In this document: one piece after another, positions 16,916 through 26,560 of the stretch
Layout: each line of letters opens with the position of its first letter
Numbering within the stretch: position 1 is the first letter of the stretch
Assembly (NCBI GenBank): GCA_022826805.1
Contig: JAJDUH010000029.1
Location: 1 to 64,000, forward strand
Length of the DNA: 64,000 nt
From: Candidatus Poribacteria bacterium
Lineage (GTDB): Bacteria; Poribacteria; WGA-4E; WGA-3G
Reading direction: 5' to 3'
The notes under the pieces: model-generated
What the model saw: the letters and a program-made list of their open reading frames with translations, nothing else
What the model was told of the DNA's origin: nothing
The model's database searches: none
Program-made: the position numbers and the translations under genes

Positions 16916-18703
16916 ATGACACTGATATCTATGTTTGAAGAGTCAATCCAACAACACGGTAGTAAACCGGCACTGGCACATAAACCGAAAGGTGGCACTT
17001 ATCAGGATATTTCTTATACCCAACTCGGTGAATCGGTGGACGCTTTCAGTAAAGGACTAAGTACCTTAGGGGTGCAAAAGGACGATAGGGTCGCACTCCT
17101 ATCCGAGAACCGTCCGGAGTGGGCAATTACGGATTTTGGAAGCCTTAAAGCGGGTGCGGTAACTGTCCCAATGTTCTCAACGCTGACTGCGGCACAGGTC
17201 AGTTATATTTTAAAAGATTCTGGGGCAAAAATTATCTGCGTCTCTACGGAATCGCAATTGAAGAAAGTCCTTTCTATCCAAGATGATGTGCCAACACTTG
17301 AAAATATAATCCTCTTCGATTCAACTGAAGATGAGACACCGGAAGGCGTTATCCAATTTGAGGATGTGTGTAATCGCGGCAAAGCCGTAGATTCCACCCA
17401 AGAGGGCGACGCGAGTGAAGATGACATCGCTACGATCATCTATACGTCCGGTACAACAGGTAATCCTAAGGGGGTTATGCTAACGCATGCGAATTTCATT
17501 TTCAATCTGCAGGCGTGTAAATCGCTTATTGATGTTGGTGATACAGATGTTCTGTTATCGTTCCTTCCGTTATCGCATGTCTTTGAACGCCTCGGCGGAC
17601 ACTATGTCCCCTTATTTTCCGGGGCAAAGATCGCGTATGCAGAAAGCACCTTCACAGTTGCCCGAAACATGCAGGAGGTTTCTCCGACAGTGATGCTGAG
17701 TGTGCCGCGTTTGTATGAAACGATGCACGATAGGGTTCTTAGTGCCGTGCAGGCAGGTTCTCCATTGAAACAAAAGATTTTCCACTGGGGTGTTTCAGTC
17801 GGTTCAGCAGTAAGTTCAGCAATCCAACAGGGTAAAAATCCGTCTGCGATTTTGCAATTGCAACAGGGGATTGCGGACAAACTTGTTTTCGCGAAGTTGA
17901 AGGCAGCGACAGGTGGCAGGCTGCGGTTTTTCGTTTCAGGGGGCGCGGCGTTACCACAAGCTATTGCTGAATTTTTCCATGCGGCGGGTATTCTGATTTT
18001 GGAAGGTTACGGCTTAACGGAGACCTCACCGGTTATCAGCATGAACCACCCGGCGAAATGGAAGTTTGGGACCGTTGGCGTGCCTGTTCCGGGTGTGGAG
18101 GTGCAGATCGCTGAAGATGGCGAGATTTTAACCCGTGGTCCGCACGTTATGAAAGGCTATTTTAACAACGAAGCCGAGACAGCAGAGGTTATCGACGCAG
18201 AAAGATGGTTCCACACAGGAGACATTGGTATAATTGACGCGGACGGGTTCGTTAAGATTACCGACAGAAAGAAGAATATCATTGTGCTTTCAAACGGTAA
18301 GAATGTTGCACCGCAACCGATAGAGAGTGAATTGGTGCAAAGCCCCTTTATCAGTCAGATTATGCTGATAGGCAACGAACGTAAAAATCTTGCTGCGTTA
18401 ATTGCTCCCAATTTTGACGCGCTCAAGGCGTGGGCATCTGAGAACAACGTTGCGGAGGGAGGGACGGACGGGGATACCCCGCCCCTACATGAGACGAGTG
18501 AAGTACAACAACTTATCCAACGCGAGATTCGGAGCCGGTTGACAGATTTCGCCGACTTTGAACAGGTGCGACGGTTCGCCCTTCTTGAACAGGAATTCTC
18601 ACAGGAAGCCGATGAAATGACACCAACCCTGAAGTTGAAGCGGAACGTTATCATCGAAAAATATGCGGATGTGATAGAAGGAATGTATCCTGAGGATGCC
18701 TAA
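16916..18703 (+). CDS. long-chain acyl-CoA synthetase (AMP-forming)
   Basis: A 595-residue member of the ANL superfamily that activates fatty acids to acyl-AMP and then acyl-CoA. The P-loop YTSGTTGNPKGVMLTH is at 176-191, the motif GYGLTETSPVIS follows, and WFHTGDIGIIDADGFVKITDRKKNIIVLSNGKN gives the adenylation and C-terminal hinge region (split here only by description). The length matches the FadD15/FAA type. The start is supported by AGGAGG 6 bases upstream. Residues about 515-525 (EGGTDGDTPPL) are encoded by a GTAG-type palindrome that keeps the frame. Its substrate chain length cannot be told from sequence. Confidence 0.93.
   Translation: MTLISMFEESIQQHGSKPALAHKPKGGTYQDISYTQLGESVDAFSKGLSTLGVQKDDRVALLSENRPEWAITDFGSLKAGAVTVPMFSTLTAAQVSYILKDSGAKIICVSTESQLKKVLSIQDDVPTLENIILFDSTEDETPEGVIQFEDVCNRGKAVDSTQEGDASEDDIATIIYTSGTTGNPKGVMLTHANFIFNLQACKSLIDVGDTDVLLSFLPLSHVFERLGGHYVPLFSGAKIAYAESTFTVARNMQEVSPTVMLSVPRLYETMHDRVLSAVQAGSPLKQKIFHWGVSVGSAVSSAIQQGKNPSAILQLQQGIADKLVFAKLKAATGGRLRFFVSGGAALPQAIAEFFHAAGILILEGYGLTETSPVISMNHPAKWKFGTVGVPVPGVEVQIAEDGEILTRGPHVMKGYFNNEAETAEVIDAERWFHTGDIGIIDADGFVKITDRKKNIIVLSNGKNVAPQPIESELVQSPFISQIMLIGNERKNLAALIAPNFDALKAWASENNVAEGGTDGDTPPLHETSEVQQLIQREIRSRLTDFADFEQVRRFALLEQEFSQEADEMTPTLKLKRNVIIEKYADVIEGMYPEDA
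18459..18488. repeat. GTAG-type palindrome inside the acyl-CoA synthetase gene
   Basis: GGACGGGG-ATA-CCCCGCCC followed by CTAC reads on the other strand as GTAG plus a hairpin. It sits in a surface-type, poorly conserved part of the C-terminal domain and adds about ten codons without shifting the frame. Confidence 0.6.
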
Positions 18704-18794
18704 ATATCTGTTTATAGCAGATTTTAGAACTACTGATACGTTCATTGATGGACGGATGCGCAAGGAAAATATCGTATCCTGAGAATCAAGAATA

Positions 18795-18819
18795 GGCGAG
18801 GTTACAAACCTCGCCTACC
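18795..18819. repeat. GTAG-type palindrome (GGCGAGGTT/AACCTCGCC, CTACC tail)
   Basis: A perfect 9-base palindrome with a 3-base loop followed by CTACC, in the spacer between two convergent genes. It could also act as a bidirectional transcription barrier. Confidence 0.75.
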
Positions 18820-18879
18820 TATTTTAACAGGAGCCAGCGAGGTGAGGAAATTTCGTCTACCGCGGGTGGAGAATGAGGA

Positions 18880-19836
18880 TCAACGCGGGGACATCACTAC
18901 GAGTCCACCTTTGATTATCTCAATCGTCACTGGCGTTTCACACATAGGTTCGCCATCGGCGTAAAGGAGTAATGGTGTCTCCGTTTCAATTGTCAAAGTG
19001 TGGGTTTGGTGTATAGATACGGCTGGATGCGAAACATGCCCACCCCAGAAAAGCGTCACCATAAGCCGAAGGACTGTCAACTCAGAAACCGGACGGATGA
19101 TGCAGACATCGAAAAGTCCGTCATCAATACGTGCGTTGGGTACAATCTTAAATCCACCGCCGTACCGATTTGTGATGCCGGTAGCGGCGAGGAGTAGCGG
19201 TCCCTCGTAAGCGCCAAACTCGCCTTCAAGGTGTACGGAGGGTGGTTCATAGTAGAAGAGGGTCTCTACGGCAGCATAAGCGTAGGATGCTGTGCCCGTA
19301 AATAGGGGTGTTCCTTTTGCGGCACGGCGACTCACTTCGGTATCGTAACCGCAGGTAGCAATCGTGATAAAATAGTTGTCAGTTATTGGTTGTCGGTTAT
19401 CAGTTAAAGAGGGCTCTGGTTCAACAGCCTCACCTTTTAATTGACGGTTAATCTGATAGCAACGTCCTAAATCCACGTGGATAGGGGTGCCAGACAAAAG
19501 GGTCGCGATTGCCAGTTCCGGCTTCAGTGGCATACCGATAGCGGCAGCAAAATCGTTGCCGCGACCACATGGAAGCACACCGAGAACCACATCTGGAATG
19601 CTTGCTATGCCGTTTACGACCTCGTGGAGTGTTCCATCACCACCGCAAGCTATTACGAATCGGATCCCATCAGAAACGGCTTCGTGTGCTAAACGCTTTG
19701 CGTCACCAGCTGCTGAAGTGAATACCAGCTGCCCTTGGCGCCCAGATTCAGTCAACGCAGCATGCGCCTGCTCAGCGATGCTTTTCGCCTTGCCTTTACC
19801 AGAGATTGGATTTGCGATGAGAATGAAATCGTTCAT
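18880..19836 (-). CDS. diacylglycerol/sphingosine-type lipid kinase (DagK/YegS family)
   Basis: A 318-residue lipid kinase catalytic-domain protein that transfers phosphate from ATP to a lipid hydroxyl. The nucleotide-binding motif CGGDGTLHEVVNGI is at 64-77, and PCGRGNDFAAAIGMP and the late FKIVPNARIDDGLFDVCII block match the family. Residues about 136-154 (ending DNRQPITDNY) are encoded by a TTGTCAGTTATTGG-type dispersed repeat inserted between conserved strands with the frame kept. No substrate can be assigned. It ends close to the convergent acyl-CoA synthetase gene. Confidence 0.9.
   Translation of the reverse strand: MNDFILIANPISGKGKAKSIAEQAHAALTESGRQGQLVFTSAAGDAKRLAHEAVSDGIRFVIACGGDGTLHEVVNGIASIPDVVLGVLPCGRGNDFAAAIGMPLKPELAIATLLSGTPIHVDLGRCYQINRQLKGEAVEPEPSLTDNRQPITDNYFITIATCGYDTEVSRRAAKGTPLFTGTASYAYAAVETLFYYEPPSVHLEGEFGAYEGPLLLAATGITNRYGGGFKIVPNARIDDGLFDVCIIRPVSELTVLRLMVTLFWGGHVSHPAVSIHQTHTLTIETETPLLLYADGEPMCETPVTIEIIKGGLVVMSPR
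19379..19420. repeat. TTGTCAGTTATTGG-type repeat inside the lipid kinase gene
   Basis: The words GTTGTCAGTTATTGG and GTTGTCGGTTATCAG, followed by AGAGGGCTCTGGTTCAAC, are the same as in the intergenic copy near 55591-55632. Here they are translated as part of the kinase. Confidence 0.75.
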
Positions 19837-19867
19837 AGTTAATGGTTGTTGGTTGTCGGCTTATTGT

Positions 19868-19934
19868 GGCACAGACTAACAGTCTATGCTACACAACGCT
19901 GTGAATTCCGTCCGCAAACTAACAGTTTACGGTA
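19868..19934. repeat. two palindromes of the ACTGTTAGT family
   Basis: CACAGACTAACAGTCTATGCTAC (19870-19892, described in two halves: CACAGACTAACAG and TCTATGCTAC) and CCGCAAACTAACAG-TTTACGGTAC (19912-19934) are palindromes with a GTA(G/C) head on the other strand. A third copy is at 44979-45004. Confidence 0.6.
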
Positions 19935-19961
19935 CAAAGATTCAAGAATAATGAACGCCCA

Positions 19962-22900
19962 TCATTTAATTACCGCGATTTTTCCTATTTTCTTTAGTGT
20001 ATCAAATTCAAGGACATAGATGTAGATACCGCTTGAAACATCTGCGGTGTTATTGCTTGTGAGCCACCACTCCTTGCGGTTGTGATCTTGCTCGGTTACA
20101 TCCAAAGTTTCAAGCAATTCGCCTCTGGCGTCAAAGAGTTGGATGCGCGTGCCGACAGGCAATCTGTCGAAAGTAACCGTCCCTTTGTCAGCACTATGCG
20201 GTCGCACTGGATTTGGATAGACGCGTACTTGTGTCAGATCTGATACGGCTGCATCGGCGGCACTGAGTGGTATCTCAAGGGGACGCGTGGAGGCACGAAT
20301 CGGATTTTCATCGATATCAGTTACGTTAGAAACGGTAATCTCATAGGGGTCTGCTTTGGCAGTCAGAGGTTGTCCGAAGTGTGAGAGAAGACTGTCGGCA
20401 TCAAACACTAAGAGTGCCCGCCTACCCATCCGATCCCGGATAGCAGACACGGGCGTTACACCATCAATTCGCTTTTCTATTCGTAGGACATACCGATTTT
20501 CGTCACCAACGCCGAGGTCCATCCGTCGATCAAACGTAACAATCACCCAGACTTTTTTTGCCAAGGATTCACCCGGCATATCAATTTGAGATTCAGTTTG
20601 TAGGTTGGGTATCCCTTCTTCAGGGCGATGATAGATAGCACGCACTAATTGAGGCGGCTCTCGCGGTGTTGCAGCAACAGCATCGGTGCGGGGCGTTTCA
20701 GTCTCATTGACCTCTGCTGCGACAGCATACCAGTAGGTGTTATCTTTTGTTACACGTCGATCAATGTATCTTGGAACGGTGAGGTTTTCAGCAACTTTCT
20801 GAAATGTGTTGTCTGGTGGTGCTTTCTCCTTCTTGCCTTGTGCGCGGTAGACAGCAAAATGGAGGGTTTGCTCAATTGCGTCATCGTCCTGTGTGTCCCA
20901 TGTAACATGCACTGCCTTTTCTGTCAACGGTCTGGCTTCAACGTTCCACGGCTTAAACGCATCAACGGAATCTGGATCTATTGCGAAGATGGATTCAAAA
21001 CGATAGATTCCGTCCTCAAGGTTGACATAAAATTCGTTAAAGTCGTTTTGATTGAGTTCTGCGGTTAAGAGCGCGGGAGTCTCCTCCATCTTCCTATGCC
21101 ACAAGGGTAGCAACGTTGTGCCGTCCCATTTCATGACATAGAGGTTCGGATACGTCGCGACGATAAGTTCATTGTAGCCATCTCGATCCAGATCTGCGAT
21201 TGCGAGACTGTTTCCATTCAGTCGGTGTGGTGCGATTGCGACAGCGGCATCACGTGTTTCGCTCGATAACAGGGTATAACCGTTCAGGGTGTGCGTAAAA
21301 ACGAAGAACCTCCAGATAAGCGGACCTGATGTGGGAAGATGCGGTAGCGCAAGGAGCCCACCGACCACAAATTCAGGCTTGCCATCTCCAGTGAGATCGC
21401 CCGAAACAAATTGGGTGATGTCCTCAAGTGGCAGCTGCATTTGCCATTCCAAGCGTAAGGTATTTCCTTCGTAAAGGAAAAGATCGCCTTCGCTATCACC
21501 TGCCACGAATTCTGTGTTGCCATCCGCATCGAAATCCGCAATAGCAAAGGTTTGAGCGAAGACATTAGAACCTGCAGACTCGTTGACCAATATCGCTTTT
21601 TCGACGTGGGTGTTTACAGTGGGGTCATATTCAAAAACCATGAGCCGATCGTTATTGTTATCTGCCCCGATAATTTCCTTTTGTCCATCGCCATCTAAAT
21701 CAGCGATGGTGCCACCGGATAGAAAAGTGGACTCCCAGATAATCTGGTGCGGGTATCCACGCTCCTGGGCAGTGTTCTCAATGAGGAAGGTCCGTTCATC
21801 ATCGGTAACGAGAACTTCAAGGAGTGTATCCCCATCCGTGTCGTCTACTGTCCATGGGATGAACTTTTCCAGATTTGAAAGTCCATCCAAACTCTCAAGC
21901 GTGTGTGTTAGCTCATACCTACCCGTTGGAAGGCGTTCATAGATTGCAAGGATAGCACCCTGCAGTTCAGGATCGGTTTTTGTATCCGAGGCGAATGGAC
22001 TCCCAACGATTTCCAAGAGACCGTCCCCATCGAAGTCGGCTGTAACACTGGCAATATGGAGTGGTGGAATGTCGAGAAATTTTTCAATGTACCCACTTGG
22101 GGAGATATATCCACCGACGACATCAATGCTATAAAAAGCACCACCGTTGTCCTCCCTCGTTTTGAGGAAGGTGGCATTCTCCGCCTCAACAAAAAATTGA
22201 TAAATTCCAGCATCCAAGCCTAAGGAGAGGAAATGCTCTACACCGAGAGCCGTCGTGGTAATCGGTGCAAAAGGTGCGAGACTGCCTTTACGACGGTAAT
22301 AGAGTGTGTTTTGGGTGACATCATCCGTTGCCCATGTGAATGCCGTAAGTCCGCGTTCACCGTAAAGCGTTTCCGTCGCGGTGACGGAGATAATATCGGG
22401 AGGCGTGCGATCTACACTCAAGACAACCTGATCGTGTGTCTCTTGTCCATTTGTAGCTATTGTCGTTAGGCGGACGGTGTAGATGCCTTCAGGTACGGTT
22501 GTGGTATCCCACACAGCCAAGGTTTCATCAATTTTCTGTGCGACGGAAGGTTCGGTGAAAGGCGTAAATTCTGTAGGAACAGTAGATTCACCATAACTGA
22601 GATGCCATGAGTGGAATTTATAGCCGCCCGCGGTACCGACGAAGGTAATTGTATCTGCGCCTCCGCTATTGGTTTCGGGTGCGAGAATGCGCGCCTGTAA
22701 AGCACCGCTGGCGAGGAGTGCGCGTTCGGCATTGACAGTGCCTGCCCCTACAAACCTTTCATCTAACGCATCACTATCCTCTTGATAGACCGGGTCGGCG
22801 GTGTTGATGAGTATGTGGCGTACTTCCTCATGCGTCAGTGCTGGTCGTTTCGCGAGTATCAGTGCGGCGACACCCGCGACGTGTGGGGAAGCCATCGAAG

Positions 22901-24074
22901 TCCCTGTAAGGAGTCGATATTGGTTATTAATCTGTGTGCTGAGAATTACATTGCCTGGTGCTCCGATGTCTATAGAGGCACCGAAATTGGATTGGTAGAA
23001 TCGCAGTTGATTCTGCTCGGTAGATGCGACAGCGATGACCTTTCGATAGGCAGCGGGAAAAATTGCCGCCGGTTTTTGGGAGTTACCCGCAGCAGCGACT
23101 AACACCACACCGCGTGCATAGGCATAATCAATTGCGTCTTGGATAACGAAAGAACGGCGTTCGCTGCCCCAACTCATATTGATGACGCTTGCGCCGTTGT
23201 CGGTGGCATAGACGATTGCAGCAGCGGAGTCGTCATCTTGCATTCGCGAACTTCCGCCGAGCGAAAGCCCTGCACGTATTGCCATAAGCGGGGATTCCCA
23301 AGCGACCCCGGCAATACCGATGCCGTTATCGGGTAGCGCGCCAGCAATTCCAGCGACGTGTGTGCCGTGTCCGCTCTCATCAATCGGTTCGTTATCGCCC
23401 TCAATATAATCGCCTTCTGCCTGTAAGTTAGGTGCGTCGGTAAAGTCCCAACCGTAGATGTCGTCAACATAGCCGTTGCCGTCGTCGTCAAGTCCATTCT
23501 CTGGAACCTCACTGGGGTTTATCCACATTTTGGGTGCCAAATCGTCGTGCGTGTAATCGATACCCGAGTCGATGATAGCAATCACCACATCCCGATCACC
23601 TTTTTCAATTGCCCATGCCTGCGGTAATTTCATCAGGGGCAAACTCCACTGCTCTGGATATTTTGGATCGTTTGGGAGAATTGGGTCAGCCAGCGTTGGA
23701 CGGAGGTAGTTATATTCGACAACTTCAACGAAAGGGCTCTGTTCATAAGCGGTTTTAAGCACTTCAAGATCGGCATCAAGGGCGAAACGCAACAGATAGA
23801 TACGTTTCAAGTTTGGATTGCGTGATGGACGAGCGAGGTAAGGAAACAATGGATGCAGCGATTCTACATTATGCTTTGTGTGTAGTGCAACGATCGGCGC
23901 GGCGGCGTGCAATCGCTCAATATCTGTTGCTGCTGCGGGTGTCAAACGGATGAGGAGTTCACCGGGGGTGATATACGGTTCAATCTCCGCGAAGGGTAAG
24001 CTCTCTGGAGGGGCTTCGGTGCAGATTGTACTTAAAATCAAGATGCCTATGAACAGAATTCTTAAGTATTTCAT
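19962..24074 (-). CDS. giant secreted subtilisin-like protease with propeller repeats and T9SS-like tail
   Basis: A 1370-residue exported S8 family serine protease. The catalytic triad is complete: Asp169 (AIIDSGIDYTH), His236 (ESGHGTHVAG) and Ser393 (GTSMASPHVAG); the oxyanion Asn331 is in AAAGNS. An N-terminal prodomain occupies about 25-130. After the protease come Ig-like segments, a run of FG-GAP/VCBS-type repeats (DFDGDGLLEIVG, DLDGDGQKEIIG, DFDADGNTEFVAG, DLDRDGYNELIV) and a fibronectin-like part. The C-terminal 90 residues (VRVYPNPV... SSGIYIYVL... KIGKIAVIK) resemble a type IX secretion sorting domain. No T9SS genes are in the window. It probably degrades external protein. Confidence 0.93.
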   Translation of the reverse strand: MKYLRILFIGILILSTICTEAPPESLPFAEIEPYITPGELLIRLTPAAATDIERLHAAAPIVALHTKHNVESLHPLFPYLARPSRNPNLKRIYLLRFALDADLEVLKTAYEQSPFVEVVEYNYLRPTLADPILPNDPKYPEQWSLPLMKLPQAWAIEKGDRDVVIAIIDSGIDYTHDDLAPKMWINPSEVPENGLDDDGNGYVDDIYGWDFTDAPNLQAEGDYIEGDNEPIDESGHGTHVAGIAGALPDNGIGIAGVAWESPLMAIRAGLSLGGSSRMQDDDSAAAIVYATDNGASVINMSWGSERRSFVIQDAIDYAYARGVVLVAAAGNSQKPAAIFPAAYRKVIAVASTEQNQLRFYQSNFGASIDIGAPGNVILSTQINNQYRLLTGTSMASPHVAGVAALILAKRPALTHEEVRHILINTADPVYQEDSDALDERFVGAGTVNAERALLASGALQARILAPETNSGGADTITFVGTAGGYKFHSWHLSYGESTVPTEFTPFTEPSVAQKIDETLAVWDTTTVPEGIYTVRLTTIATNGQETHDQVVLSVDRTPPDIISVTATETLYGERGLTAFTWATDDVTQNTLYYRRKGSLAPFAPITTTALGVEHFLSLGLDAGIYQFFVEAENATFLKTREDNGGAFYSIDVVGGYISPSGYIEKFLDIPPLHIASVTADFDGDGLLEIVGSPFASDTKTDPELQGAILAIYERLPTGRYELTHTLESLDGLSNLEKFIPWTVDDTDGDTLLEVLVTDDERTFLIENTAQERGYPHQIIWESTFLSGGTIADLDGDGQKEIIGADNNNDRLMVFEYDPTVNTHVEKAILVNESAGSNVFAQTFAIADFDADGNTEFVAGDSEGDLFLYEGNTLRLEWQMQLPLEDITQFVSGDLTGDGKPEFVVGGLLALPHLPTSGPLIWRFFVFTHTLNGYTLLSSETRDAAVAIAPHRLNGNSLAIADLDRDGYNELIVATYPNLYVMKWDGTTLLPLWHRKMEETPALLTAELNQNDFNEFYVNLEDGIYRFESIFAIDPDSVDAFKPWNVEARPLTEKAVHVTWDTQDDDAIEQTLHFAVYRAQGKKEKAPPDNTFQKVAENLTVPRYIDRRVTKDNTYWYAVAAEVNETETPRTDAVAATPREPPQLVRAIYHRPEEGIPNLQTESQIDMPGESLAKKVWVIVTFDRRMDLGVGDENRYVLRIEKRIDGVTPVSAIRDRMGRRALLVFDADSLLSHFGQPLTAKADPYEITVSNVTDIDENPIRASTRPLEIPLSAADAAVSDLTQVRVYPNPVRPHSADKGTVTFDRLPVGTRIQLFDARGELLETLDVTEQDHNRKEWWLTSNNTADVSSGIYIYVLEFDTLKKIGKIAVIK

Positions 24075-24229
24075 AATGGCTATCGGCGCGTTAGCGATCA
24101 GTTGTCTCGGCGTGAAGAACTCACCTTCTGTTTATTATTTCATAGTTGGATGCTATTGTCAAGCCGAAAAAAAAATTTTATAATAAAACTATTCAGTTTT
24201 CAGATTTCTGTGGGTTCTGTGGGATAAAT

Positions 24230-24254
24230 CGCGACCGGGAGGTCGCTCCTACAG
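24230..24254. repeat. GTAG-type palindrome (GCGACC/GGTCGC, CTAC tail)
   Basis: GCGACC-GGGA-GGTCGC followed by TCCTACA. A related copy with a different stem (GCGAGC/GCTCGC, same TCCTAC tail) is at 53135-53159. Confidence 0.65.
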
Positions 24255-24264
24255 CGAGGTAAAT

Positions 24265-24302
24265 AAAAAAGCCTGTCACCAGCATGGCACCGATGACAGG
24301 CT
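24265..24302 (-). terminator. rho-independent terminator of the tandem binding-protein gene
   Basis: On the minus strand the stem GCCTGTCA/TGACAGGC with a loop of about 15 bases is followed by TTTTTT and more T-rich sequence. It starts 27 bases after the stop codon at 24329. Confidence 0.88.
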
Positions 24303-24328
24303 CTGGTTATATTCGTTCAATGATGGGA

Positions 24329-26560
24329 CTATTCAAAGAGTTGAAGTTTCCCGTTTTTGACCGTAAGTATAGAGGGATCATGCACTGCCTCTCCACCCGG
24401 GTCAAAAGAAAAATTACCCAAAATCGTGGGGATATCCATCGTCTGCGCCAGTGCGTCGCGAATATCAGCAGCATCTGTCGACTGTGCGTTCGCAATCGCG
24501 TTGGCGAGAATATAGAAGGTTGCATACGACTGTGCCGCCCAGGGTTCAGGCTCAATACCGTATTTCGCCCGATAATTCTGGACGAAGGCATGGTTCCCAG
24601 GTGTGTCAGATTCATGGAACCATGCAAGAAAGGTTATTGCCCCTTCGGCGGCAGCACCAACATCTCCGATTTCTTTCTCGGTCAAATCAAGTACAATAAA
24701 CGGAACAGTGTCGGGGATACCGACTTCGGGGTCTCGCGCTTGCTTGATAACCACAGTCATCTCCTGTGAAAGAGCAGAAACAAAGAGTGCATCAGGCTCC
24801 AAGTTCTTTATCTTGGTGAGTTGCGTAGAAACATCGGTATCACCGGTTTCTATGGCTTCCACGGTCAGAATCTCAACACCGTGCGCCATAAGTGCTTTCT
24901 CGAACTCTTCCCTGCCACTGGTAGAGTACTCATCCGTCGCATCATATATGATCGCCACTTTTTCGTAGCCGATCTTCTGATGCGTTGCTGCCACGCCAGG
25001 GGGAATCAGTTTGTCCACGGCGAGTGCTGCGCGGAAGATATAATCCCCAATTTCGGTGCTCAAACCGGCAGCGGAGGAGACCCCGCTAAAACCTACAACT
25101 CCATTCTCTTGTGCAATGGGAAAAGAAGGTTTAAGCATCGATGAGATTGCAAGTCCGACCATAGCAGGCACGCTTTGATCCACCAATTGTTGTACGGCGG
25201 CTTTCGCCCCTTCTACGGTGCTTTGATCATCCACAGTGATGAACGTGAAGTTCGCATGGCTGTGCATATTAATCTCTTCCCGTGCCAACTCAAAGCCACG
25301 TTGCATTGGAAGCCCATACGCTTCGGTGTGTATCCCGGTCAGAGATGTGAGAAGGCCGATAGGAACCTCTTTAGGCATCATCTGAGGTGCTGCCGTTTCA
25401 AAGATCTGAAGTTCCCCACCCTTGACCCTAAGCACAATCGGGTCATACATCGCCTCTCCATTGGGATCAAAAGAGAAGTCGCCTAAAATTGTGGGAAGAC
25501 TCATCGTTTGTACGAGTGCGTCCCGAATAGCAGCTGAATCTATCGATTGTGCGTTATTAATTGCATTGGCAAGAATGTAGAGCGTCGCATACGCCTGTGC
25601 CGCCCACGGTCCAGGTTCAATACCGTGTTTCGCCTGATAATTCGCAACAAAGGCTTGGTTCCCCGGTGTAGCAGACATGCTGGACCACCCTGCAAAAGTT
25701 ATCGTCCCTTCGGCAGCACTACCCGCTGCTTGGATTTCTCTGCTAGTCAAATCAGGAACAATAAGTTGAACAGAATCGGTGATACCGAGCTCACCCGATT
25801 GAATGATAATCTGTGTCATCTCTACTGATAGCGCAGAGACAAAGAGGACATCAGGCTCCATGTCCATTATATTTGTTAGCTGCGCAGTAAAATCGGTGTC
25901 GCCGGTTTGGAAGGTTTCCTCGGTCAGAATCTCGACGCCGCTGGCTTCAAGTCCTTTCCGGTTCTCCTGGTTGCTACTTGTGGAGTAAGTATCCGCAGCA
26001 TCGTATATCAGTGCAGCTTTTGTATAGCCGAGTTTCTCATGCGTCACCATTACACCATTCGGATTGAGGACACTTGTCGTGAGACCAGTGCGGAAGACAT
26101 AATCTCCAATACTGCCTAAACCCGCAGCGGAGGAGATCGGGCTATAAGCGATTACCTCATTCTCTTGTGCGATTGGAAAAGCCTGTTCGAGATGCGTTGA
26201 GATACCAATACCGATGATGGCAGGTACGCCCTGATCTACCAATTGCTGGACGGCTGCAACCCCGCCCTCTACAGTGCTCTGAGGGTCCACAGTGACGAAC
26301 GTAATGTTCGCACCGGTGAGCATGTTAATCTCTTCTCTTGCCAACTCAAGGCCACGTTGCATTGGGATGCCATACGGTTCGGCGAATTCCCCTGTCAGCG
26401 CTACGGCGACACCGATGGAAATTTCTGCATCCATCATCGAAGGCCTTTCGGTTTCGATATCATGCACCATTGGTGCCATCTCGTCACAACTGGAAAAGCC
26501 GATAGCCAAAGCAATAATTGTGAACACAAATGCAGAGGCTATAATTCCTCTTACTTTCAT
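24329..26560 (-). CDS. tandem-duplicated LIV-type periplasmic binding lipoprotein
   Basis: A 743-residue lipoprotein made of two Peripla_BP_6 (branched-chain amino-acid-type) binding domains in one chain. The start at 26560 is preferred over 26614: it has AAGGAG upstream and opens a lipoprotein signal ending GFSSC (Cys25). Domain 1 (about 45-385) and domain 2 (about 390-743) repeat the same blocks, for example (I/L)PMQRG(L/F)ELAREEINM, STVEG and AAVQQLVDQ(G/S)VPA. No permease or ATPase genes are adjacent, so it may act as a sensor or use a distant transporter. A terminator follows. Confidence 0.92.
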   Translation of the reverse strand: MKVRGIIASAFVFTIIALAIGFSSCDEMAPMVHDIETERPSMMDAEISIGVAVALTGEFAEPYGIPMQRGLELAREEINMLTGANITFVTVDPQSTVEGGVAAVQQLVDQGVPAIIGIGISTHLEQAFPIAQENEVIAYSPISSAAGLGSIGDYVFRTGLTTSVLNPNGVMVTHEKLGYTKAALIYDAADTYSTSSNQENRKGLEASGVEILTEETFQTGDTDFTAQLTNIMDMEPDVLFVSALSVEMTQIIIQSGELGITDSVQLIVPDLTSREIQAAGSAAEGTITFAGWSSMSATPGNQAFVANYQAKHGIEPGPWAAQAYATLYILANAINNAQSIDSAAIRDALVQTMSLPTILGDFSFDPNGEAMYDPIVLRVKGGELQIFETAAPQMMPKEVPIGLLTSLTGIHTEAYGLPMQRGFELAREEINMHSHANFTFITVDDQSTVEGAKAAVQQLVDQSVPAMVGLAISSMLKPSFPIAQENGVVGFSGVSSAAGLSTEIGDYIFRAALAVDKLIPPGVAATHQKIGYEKVAIIYDATDEYSTSGREEFEKALMAHGVEILTVEAIETGDTDVSTQLTKIKNLEPDALFVSALSQEMTVVIKQARDPEVGIPDTVPFIVLDLTEKEIGDVGAAAEGAITFLAWFHESDTPGNHAFVQNYRAKYGIEPEPWAAQSYATFYILANAIANAQSTDAADIRDALAQTMDIPTILGNFSFDPGGEAVHDPSILTVKNGKLQLFE

